A DNA stretch of 64,000 bases from Capsicum annuum (lineage: Eukaryota > Streptophyta > Magnoliopsida > Solanales > Solanaceae): contig NC_061122.1 of assembly GCF_002878395.1 (NCBI RefSeq), forward strand, positions 75,473,294 through 75,537,293, read 5' to 3'. The notes beneath the pieces are model-generated. The model was not told the DNA's origin, ran no database searches, and saw only the letters and a list, made by a program, of their open reading frames with translations. The translations under genes were made by a program, and so were the position numbers. Shown here in pieces: positions 56,712 through 64,000 of this stretch. Within the stretch, counting starts at the first letter, position 1, and the number at the start of each line of letters is the position of its first letter.

Positions 56712-58203
56712 AAATAAATGAATTTGGATAACCAAATGATAGAAACCCATGGTTAAGGCATACAAATAATCATATTATGCAATTGAACTTCATTCATTAG
56801 ATTGCTTATCATGATTTTTGATTCATAGGGTTAATCGCATGATCATGGTCTCCAAACCTCTAATATTTTACCTAATTTGGACCTTACAACTACATCGTTG
56901 AACGGGGATGTAATAATCAAATTATGTTATTTAAGCTATCATCCTATGTTTGAATGAAGTAAGGCTTCTAGGTATATCCCTGTCCTAGATGCTAATTTGA
57001 AATCCTTATTTTATAAAAGAAGATGAACCTTACCTTGCTTATCCCCATGTTCTATCGTCCTATTCCCCCTCTTAAAATCACAACGTCGACAATGAATAAG
57101 TGAATCAATAAACTTAATTCAAAAATAAAGTATTGATGATCTTGGCCTTAACCCCGAAAATGGAGTATAGCCTTTAATGGAAATATTCATCTTCCAATCC
57201 CTTGGATTGATTATACAAACCATAAATAAACTAGATTAAGAATGATAAAACCTAAAAAAAAGTTATGGTAACCTCCAATTTTTTCCAAGAACATCCAAAA
57301 GTGATTAATAATGTTTACGAAGATATATTTATAGTATCCAAGTAGTCCCAAGCCAAATAGTAGTTTTAGTGAAACTCTTGGCCGTGTTAGGAGGGTGGTC
57401 GCGATGCTAAATCTATAAATGGTACTAGAAGTGGCGACGCTCAAGCTAGAAACAAAAATGTAGGTCGCATCGCGAGGCTTAAAGCATGTGTGGAGGTCGT
57501 GACGCACCTACATCATGAGGGATCACTGTTTTGGGTCCCTTATGAAAGTTTTTGTCAATAACATATGTGAATTGGACTTCACTACAGCTCACACACCCTA
57601 GACATTTTAGGACTCTAAATTGCATCCAAGTTATGTATTGTGCTTTTGTTGATCTATTCCAAGCATTTTTGAGTTGTTTCCACTTGATTTGAATCTAGTA
57701 TGTCATTCATATATAATCATAATCAATTTATAAATCATCATATAGAATTATACACAACAATTTAGAGCTCTAAACAACACAACATTCAAAAGAGTGATCT
57801 AGAAACACAAGCTAAGCATAGGCTTCTTTCACTTTGATTTCTAACTTATTATTTTGACACTTGACTTGATCCAATTGACCCTTCAACATTATGAACAAGT
57901 TTTTCCACTTATAAATACACAATAAAAACCTTAGTAACTCATTAAATACGTTAGAACACAACAGGATAGACTAGACAAACACCAAGCTCAAGCTAGTCAC
58001 ACTGGTTTTCTTGGTTGAACTCTAAATGTTCAATTTGAATATAAAATTGATTGGATACCACATTAAACATTGTTAAAAAATACATGGACACTTAGATGGA
58101 CTTTTATATCATTATCAACACATTACTCATCTGAATTATCCTCAAAACAAACCTAAAAAGACTAGAATAGTGACACTAGAATCCATAAACACACCCATCT
58201 TCA
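56712..58203 (-). repeat. Y-family LTR part C (distal part of the 5' LTR of Y2)
   Basis: Matches the LTR at 49459-51167 from ~49655 to its end and carries the same type of GTCGCGAC cluster (57398-57510) as that LTR. It overlaps part B by about 830 bases in family coordinates, so B and C cannot be two halves of one simply interrupted LTR. It ends at 58203 next to the CCGCT duplication. Confidence 0.7.
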
Positions 58204-58900
58204 CCGCTCTATCCACAAAGACTGAAAAACCCATAAGAATAAGGTATGTATCAGAAATTTTTGTCTATTATAAAAGAATAAAATATCAATATACCACTTG
58301 TAGAGGCATTGTTGCGTATGCCAGGATATGCAAAATTCATGAAAGATTTGATCATAAAGAAAAGGTCTATTAGCTATGAGCCAGTAGACAATATTCATCA
58401 TTATACTGTGGTGGTTACAAGATCTCTGGTAAGTAAGAAGAAAGACCTTGGCGCATTCATAATATCGTGTACTATCGGGTCATTGAACTTCACTCGAGCA
58501 CTATGTGATTTTGGGGATAGAATTAATCTTATGCCCTTGGTCATATTTATGAAATTTGGGTCGGGGCTCCCGAACCAACCACCATGAGGGTAGTGATGCT
58601 AAAAAAAATAGTAAAGAAGCGTGTTGGTATTTTTTATAATGTTTTAGTAAGTGTCTTCTTTTATATTTACTACAAATTTTGTTATATTAAACTATAAAGT
58701 TGACCTTTCAAGTCCATATTATCTTGGGAAAACCAATTTTGGCTATAGGTAGGACGCTAATTGATTTGGAAAAAGGATATTTGATATTGAGACTTAATGA
58801 TAAACAGGTGACTTTTAATGTATGCAAATATATGAAGCAGTCGTACAAGTTGAAAGTGGTTTCTATGATTGATCTGGATGATGAAGAGGGAGATTAATTT
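58204..58900 (+). pseudogene. Protease pseudogene of element V
   Basis: Resumes directly after Y2 with PLYPQRLK, then NINIPLVEALLRMPGYAKFM and KDLIIKKRSISYEPVD (frame 58309-58587). The protease reads LGAFIISCTIGSLNFTRALC then DFGDRINLMPLVIFMKFG; the catalytic Asp in CDFG is kept and the usual Ala-Ser is Asp-Arg. A stretch near 58590-58690 is frameshifted. 58700-58897 gives the end block IILGKPILAIGRTLIDLEKG then YLILRLNDKQVTFNV and an acidic tail DLDDEEGD. Neighbouring order is normal. It is damaged by frameshifts only, as far as I can see, in addition to the Y2 insertion just upstream. Confidence 0.82.
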
Positions 58901-59099
58901 GATGATATTGATGCATTAACTTTGTAGGATGATGGCTCTGATGCAGTTGTTCTTGTTGAAGAAAGATTTGGTGTTGAGTCACTTACAGCTATGATCATGA
59001 ATTTTGATTTTGAAGGTATTAAGTAGTATGAGAAGCAAGTAGGTGTAATATAGGGGAGTGGTTATAACTATGGACCAAAGAAGCTTGATCAAGATTTTA

Positions 59100-60240
59100 A
59101 AAATGAACTACTCCACAAGTTCTCCCATCTATTGAAGAACCACCGGTGTTGGAGTTGAAAGCCCTCCCATCTCATTTTTAATATGCATTTCTCTGGTCCA
59201 ACAATACCTTATAAGTTATTATTGTAGCTGATATGAGATAGTCACAAGTTGAAGCATTATCGTCAATGTTGTAGAATTCCAAGAGGGCCATTGGATGGTC
59301 CATTGAAGATATTATTAGTTTTCCACCTTATTTGTGTACTCACAAAATTCATCTTGAACCATATTGTGTTACATCTATTAAAAACAAGCATCGACTTAAT
59401 CCCCCTATATAGGAGGTGATTATGAAAGAAATCATCAAGTGGTTAGATACTGGTGTGGTATTCTCCATTAAAGATAGAAAATGGGTTAGTCCGATTTAGT
59501 GCATTCTAAACAAAGGAGTAATAACTATCATACCTAATGAGAAGTATAAGCTAGTGTCTTTGAGACTAGTCACTGGATGTAGAGTATGCATGGATTACAA
59601 AAAGTTTAATGCTTTGACTCGGAAGGACCAGTTTTGATGTCATTTATGGATCAGATGTTGGACAGTAGCAAACAGAGGATGGTATTGTTTTCTTGATGGG
59701 TAATCAGGTTATAATCAAATTAATATTGCATTGTATGACCAAGAAAATACCTCATTTACATGTCCTTATGGGTCCTTTGCATTCAAATGAATGCCATTCA
59801 AACTATGCAACATGCTGACCATAATTTAGAGATTTATGATTTCTATTTTTCTTATATGGTGGAAGACACCATTGAAGTATTTATGGATGATTTTTTCATG
59901 GTGGGGCACTCTTTTTATGAATGTCTAAAGAACTTGGCAAAATCTCTAAAGAGGTGTGAAGAATGCAACTTGGTACTCAATTGAGAAAAGTGCCATTTTA
60001 TGGTCAAAGTAGGAATTGTTCTTGGGAACAAAATTTCAAAGAGAGGGATACAGGTTGATCAAGCAAAAGTGGAGGAGATTGAAGGATTACCTTAACTAAT
60101 TTCTACAAAAAGGATTTGGAGTTTTCTAGGCTATGCAGGTTTTTATAGTTGATTTATAGAGGACTTCTCAAAAATTGGAAGTCCACTTTGTAATATTCTC
60201 GAGAAAGAGGTAAAGTTTTATTTTAATGAGGCATGTAGGA
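59100..60240 (+). pseudogene. Reverse transcriptase pseudogene of element V
   Basis: Words in order: EVIMKEIIKWLDTGVVFSIK (59416-59475), WVSPI, VTGCRVCMDYKKFNALTRKD (~59571-59630), FLDG and SGYNQINIALYDQENTSFTC (~59690-59760), PYGSFAFK, then in frame 59760-59984 FYFSYMVEDTIEVFMDDFFM and RCEECNLVLN. The first catalytic Asp (FLDG) and the FMDD pair (59880-59891) are both kept. The connection reads CHFMVKVGIVLGNKIS, IQVDQAKVEEIEG and FLGYAGFYS. Unlike element II, the RT core is present. Stops and frameshifts occur at roughly 59500, 59640, 59790 and 59985. Confidence 0.85.
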
Positions 60241-60760
60241 ACGTTTTTGAAAACATAAAAGAGAAATTGGTGTCGGCTACAATCATTGTGTCTCCTAATT
60301 GGTATTTACCCTTCAAAATTATGAGTGATGCTAATGAATTTCCCTTAGTGGCTATACTAGGAGAAAGGAAACAAAAGATCTATCATCGCATCTACTATGC
60401 TAGTAAGGCACTAAACCCTTTCCAAAAGAACTATACCATGAATGAGCTATAATTATTGGTAGTAGTTTTTGCCATTGAAAAGTATAGATCTTACTTAATT
60501 AGGACAAAGGTGATTGTACACATTGATCATGCATCATTTTTAGCCATTATGTACTACAATGGTTTAGAGAGAATGATGCAAAGCAAAGGATACAAAATGA
60601 TGGCTAAAAATGATTCAAAGCAAAGGCTTATTCAGTGGGTGTTGCTGTAGAAAGAATTTGATTTTGAGGTAAAGGATACAAAAGGCATAAAGAATCAACT
60701 TGCGAATCACTTGCCTCGACTAGAGGAGAAAGCTATTAAGAAGATTACTTAGGGTTTGGA
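60241..60760 (+). pseudogene. RNase H pseudogene of element V
   Basis: 60267-60452 reads LPFKIMSDANEFPLVAILGE, YYASKALNPFQKNYTMNEL; 60456-60650 reads VVVFAIEKYRSYLIRTKVIV, HIDHASFLAIM. The acidic sites of the three blocks (SDAN, MNEL, HIDH) are kept. A TAA at ~60450 separates the two frames, and a short repeat-like insertion (two MMxSK words at ~60570-60620, GATGCAAAGCAAAGG and GATTCAAAGCAAAGG) lengthens the domain. It ends with [20 protein letters not shown] and PRLE. Confidence 0.8.
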
Positions 60761-60769
60761 GATTAATGA

Positions 60770-62074
60770 AAGCTTTCTACACGAACATATTGGCAGCTTC
60801 CCATGATTTGATTCAATGGTTTAGAGATTATGCAAACTACTCAATAATTGACCTAGTTCTAGAACATCTCTCATATTAGAATAAGAGGAAGTTCATGCAC
60901 GAGGTAAGAAAATTTTTTGGAATGAGCCTTATCTTTTAAAAATTTATGCAGATGAAATCATTTATAGGTGCATACTTGAGGTAGAAATGATGAGCATACA
61001 TGAGGTGTGTCACTCATTGCCAGTTGGGGGTCATCATGGAGGGGCCCAAAAGACTCATAAGATCCTAAAATACATTAACCATATACAATGATGCTGATGA
61101 CTATGCTACTACCTAGGATCAATGCCAATGAAAATATACTATTACTAGAAGACATGAACTACATATGACCCCCATCTCAGAATTTGAAGTGTTTGATGTA
61201 TGGGGCATAGAGTTCTTTTAACCTTTTGTGAGTTTGTGTGGCATGAAGTACATACCTGTAGCTGTTAACTATGTGTCAAAGTGGGTTAATGTAGTTGCAC
61301 TATCTAACGATGAATCAAGGAGTGTAACAATATTTTTGAGAAAGAATATCTTTTCTCAATATAGTATGCCACGTTCTATTATTAGTAACGGAGGGTCATA
61401 TTTTTGTAATCATACATTCAAGACTCTATTTTCAAAATATGGGGAGAATCAAAAGGTGGTAACACCTTATCATCTGCAAAAGAGTGGACAAGTTGAAGTA
61501 TCTAATCTAGAAATAATGTCCATATTAGCGAAGATTGTGAATGTCAATTGTATTAGTTGAGCAAGAAGGGTAGATGATGCATTATGGGCTTATCGTACAA
61601 CTTACAAAACCCCATAGGTTATTTACCTTATCCGCTTGTGTATAACAAAGCTTGCTATTTACCAATAGAACTTGAGCATAAGGCATTATGGGTATTGAAG
61701 AAGCTAAATCTAGAGTGGAAAGATGCAGTAAAATCTAGGTTGAATGGCATAAATAAGTTGGATGAATTCCAACTTTGGGCATATGAAAGTTCAGAACTTT
61801 ACAAGGAAAACAAGAAATTGTATCATGATCGTAAGATTAAGAATAGTGTATTTGTAAAAGGTGAGTAGGTTTCTAGAGTTCATTTGTTTACAGGTAAGCT
61901 AAAGTCTAGATGGCATGGTCCATTCATTGTTATAAGAGTGTATCCCTTGGTGCATTAGAAATAATGAAGGATAGAACAAATCTATTCAAAGTAAATAGAC
62001 ACAGAGTAAAGCACTATATGGGAAATAAAGAAGAAGTGAAGCGGCTAACTGATGTTAACCTGGATGAAGTCTAA
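60770..62074 (+). pseudogene. Integrase pseudogene of element V
   Basis: The zinc region is decayed (VCHSLPVGGHHGG near 61000, then DQCQ). The catalytic core, frame 61228-61560 plus upstream codons, reads FDVWGIEFF, YIPVAVNYVSKWVNVVALSN, IISNGGSYFCNHTFKTLFSK and KSGQVEVSNLEIMSI. The expected acidic triad is changed to Glu, Asn, Glu, so the enzyme was inactive before or aside from the stops. 61584-61868 holds the tail words YPLVYNKACYLPIELEHKAL, WVLKKLNLEWKDA and LDEFQLWAYESSELYKENKK. Pol ends at a TAA near 62072, 20 bases before the post-pol motif. Confidence 0.82.
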
Positions 62075-62091
62075 GTAATCAAGGCAGTTAT

Positions 62092-62136
62092 GTTATGCCA
62101 CGATATTAAATTCAGCGTTGTGTGGGAGGTAACCCA
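62092..62136 (+). repeat. Post-pol conserved Athila motif in element V
   Basis: GTTATGCCACGATATTAAAT then TCAGCGTTGTGTGGGAGGTA and ACCCA. Same position relative to the pol stop as in element II. Confidence 0.78.
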
Positions 62137-63474
62137 TGTTTTTGTATCTATTTAACTGTAGGGTATTATGATTGTTCAATGTTTAGAACTAAAAGAATGC
62201 AGTTAAAATCCAGAAGAGATGAAAAGGCTATATACGGACTCTTCAAGAGTTGTATCTATATAGTTCGACTCGTGAGTAGGAGCTATAATGACCTGGGAGA
62301 TTAAGCAGAATTAGAAATTAAGTTTTGGATTTAGTATGACTCTCGATACGAGTTGTATCCCCTAGTTATGGATCATGATCAAGGGTTGTATCTATTCCAG
62401 AATCTAGGTAAGCTTTAGAGAAATACGAGTCAAAGAAAGGACCCGTACGCCTGGGTACGAGTCATATACACCACTTGTACCCCATTTTACGAGGTTAGAT
62501 CTCAAGTTTAACCCGGCCTAGACCTATAATTAAAATGGGGGAATTAGACCTAATAAGCCACCCGAGAACCCTAACTCGTACCCAAAGTTTTCCACCCTAA
62601 ATTTTGAACTTCAATCTGCAAAATCAATTTGTTTCCAACTAAATCTAAGTACCAGCAACTTTGAATCAGTTATTTGGTGCAATTTTTAACTCGAATTGGA
62701 AGCCTCTACAATCTAAAGTTGAAATCCTCCATTCTACACTGAGCAAGTAAGTTTTCAACTTATTTTTGTGGCATTATAAAGTAAATTAAGTAGTCTATGC
62801 TATAGTATTCATGTGTTAAGTACAATTTATGCATATATTGGGCAGATTGATAGCATAATTTAGATATGTGTGTTGAAACCTTAAAGCGGGGGATGAATGA
62901 GGGTTTATAAATGGGTTTTAGTTTGTTTATGTGTGAAATTGCTAGATACAACTGAATAAAGTAGTGGGCAGATTTGGAATTTCATCAGAGTCAACATTTG
63001 AAACTTTGAATTCTATGTTGTAGTGAATACGGAACTCCGTACGACTCATACCCATAATTACGGGAGTTATAATGAGACTTGTACCCACTGACAATATGGA
63101 AATCTGACAAAGTCAAAGTTCTTGAATGGACTCGATTTTACCTTATGAGTCGTATCTAGACCTTATGACTCATAAATAGTAATTGTACCCACCTGGGAAG
63201 AAAATAAACTGAATAAAAGTTTCTGACTAGATTACAGTTGTTGATCATAAGTTGTAACCAGCTAGTATGACTAGCGAGGAGGAGTCGTAAACTGTCCATT
63301 AAATAATGATCATGTATTGTCTAGGATTACAACTCAGGTCTACGAGTCATACCTAATGGGAACGACTGGTACCCACCACTCTAACCAACTGAAATCAAGG
63401 CATATTGTACTTTCAGTTTAAATTTTTGCTTTTATTTTTTTCTTAGTTACTAACTTAGTATATTTGCAGGAAAA
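62137..63474 (+). other. Spacer between pol and ORF2 of element V with word clusters and intron-like segment
   Basis: No gene is supported. TACGAGT/GACTCGTA words, as in LTR V, occur at ~62260-62480 and again at ~63030-63360. Between them lie an ACCCGGCC block (62512), TATAATTAAAA (62525-62535) and CT-rich sequence. Donor-like GCAA|GTAAGT is at 62746/62747. A branch-point-like TACTAAC (63448-63454) and an acceptor TTTGCAG ending at 63469 precede the ORF2 ATG (63475). The intron-like segment is 723 bases. Confidence 0.6.
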
Positions 63475-64000
63475 ATGCCTCCAAAGATTTCATATTCATT
63501 GAAAACTGAGAAAAATAAAAGAAATAAACAAAAGCCAGTGGAAAGTGAAAAAACTAGAGCATCCACAAGCTAGACTGAAACTAGCGGAGAGGATTATACT
63601 GTGACATGTTCCATGAAAGCTTGACAAAAAGAAAAACATGTAAACAAAGCTAAGTGGAAGAAAGTTGTACCCCATGATTTTGATACTCCACCACCTAAAG
63701 GACCAGGAAGAAAGAATGAAACTGTCTTCCCTACACCTGCACTTATACCAATTGACGATGATAATGATGAGTCTGAGTCTTGTTCAGTCGAGGAGACTGT
63801 AGAGGAAAGCCATTGTCCTGAGGTTGAGGCTAGCCAATATCTAGTCAGGAACCTTCACTAGCACTATCCCTTAACCCGGTACCCACTATAGAACAATGGG
63901 GTTGTATTGACTACAGGGAGAAAAGATCAATAGAGTCTTATACAAGAAGAGAAGAATGAATACTATGGGTATGACTAAAGTTCCTGAATTAATAGAATGT
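63475..64000 (+). pseudogene. ORF2 of element V, N-terminal part, cut by the window edge
   Basis: Starts MPPKISYSLKTEKNKRNKQK, a basic N-terminus like that of ORF2 in elements I and II. Further reads are Lys/Glu- and Asp/Ser-rich (PIDDDNDESESCSVEET near 63750-63800). Stops are present (e.g. ~63571, ~63623). The conserved domain should lie beyond 64000. Function unknown; it sits where other Athila elements have the env-position ORF. Confidence 0.6.

Larger units (their letters stand above)
49459..58203 (-). mobile_element. Y2: second non-autonomous Athila-like element, with rearranged 5' LTR
   Basis: Left terminus TGACAGTTCCCAAGC at 49459 and right terminus CACCCATCTTCA at 58203 match the LTR ends of Y1. 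The flanks CCACT (49454-49458) and CCGCT (58204-58208) are a 5-bp duplication with one change. They lie in the codons for a conserved Pro-Leu of element V (CPL|PLYPQRL). In element order: LTR part C (58203-56712), Z fragment, LTR part B (54990-53959), PBS, gag C-terminal remnant, post-pol motif, non-coding region, 3' LTR (51167-49459). No RT, RNase H or integrase. Confidence 0.82.
46165..64000 (+). mobile_element. Athila-clade LTR retrotransposon, element V (runs off the right edge)
   Basis: 5' LTR (~46165-47569), PBS, gag to 49458, [Y2 49459-58203], protease, RT, RNase H, integrase, post-pol motif, spacer with intron-like segment, and the start of ORF2 at 63475. The coding reads continuously across the Y2 insertion. 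It has the complete pol domain set in order, all with stops or frameshifts; the 3' part and 3' LTR are outside the window. It truncates W on the left. Confidence 0.85.

Noticed and set aside
1..64000. Search for a host gene, tRNA, rRNA, organelle insert, virus insertion or bacterial-type system
   Set aside because: All readable protein words belong to Ty3/gypsy gag, protease, RT, RNase H, integrase or Athila ORF2, and the rest matches LTRs or their spacers. A short host exon hidden in diverged spacer DNA cannot be fully excluded without a database search.

Overview
The window is plant nuclear repeat DNA, AT-rich and gene-poor, most likely pericentromeric heterochromatin of a Solanaceae species. 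The family placement is an inference from the LTR families and a Solanaceae-style 'GTTTGGCCATGAAAA' terminal-repeat element; no host gene, rRNA, tRNA, organelle insert or CRISPR array was found. Nearly every base can be assigned to Ty3/gypsy LTR retrotransposons of two clades. Athila elements are recognised by a tRNA-Asp-type primer-binding site, Athila gag-pol words and an extra 3' ORF (ORF2). Tekay/Del chromoviruses are recognised by a tRNA-Met-type primer site and Tekay gag-pol. All protein-coding parts are pseudogenes with stops, frameshifts or deletions.

Layout, left to right. 1-2275: LTR of family Z (open at the left edge). 2276-~3075: fragment of the 3' LTR of a minus-strand Tekay element, Tekay-A. 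~3076-32095: plus-strand Athila element I, broken by two insertions. The first is Y1 (8796-16455, minus strand, complete, GGCAC/GGTAC target-site duplication). The second is Athila element II (17620-31386, plus strand), whose 5' LTR holds a 1.47-kb terminal-inverted-repeat element (17708-19176). 32096-38360: the rest of Tekay-A (RNase H, RT, protease, gag, PBS, 5' LTR, all minus strand). 38361-~46160: plus-strand Tekay W in the order LTR, integrase remnant, LTR, gag, protease, start of RT. ~46165-64000: plus-strand Athila element V, interrupted at 49459-58203 by Y2 (minus strand, CCACT/CCGCT duplication), which carries a second Z fragment.

Relative order of insertion read from the nesting: W is oldest; Tekay-A and V went into W; I into Tekay-A; Y1 and II into I; the terminal-repeat element into II; Y2 into V.

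The most interesting signals are non-coding. (a) All seven LTR families carry a private cluster of degenerate short words, often palindromic and CpG-containing, just upstream of the TATA-like box; in Athila a matching cluster sits between pol and ORF2. (b) All three ORF2-bearing Athila elements have splice-site-like signals in front of ORF2. (c) A short motif just after the pol stop is kept in all five Athila elements, including the two non-autonomous ones. (d) A hairpin near the LTR 3' end keeps its pairing while its bases change between families. (e) The Y family is a non-autonomous Athila derivative without RT, RNase H and integrase. All similarity statements are by-eye comparisons within this window or against remembered family patterns; no alignment or database search was run.
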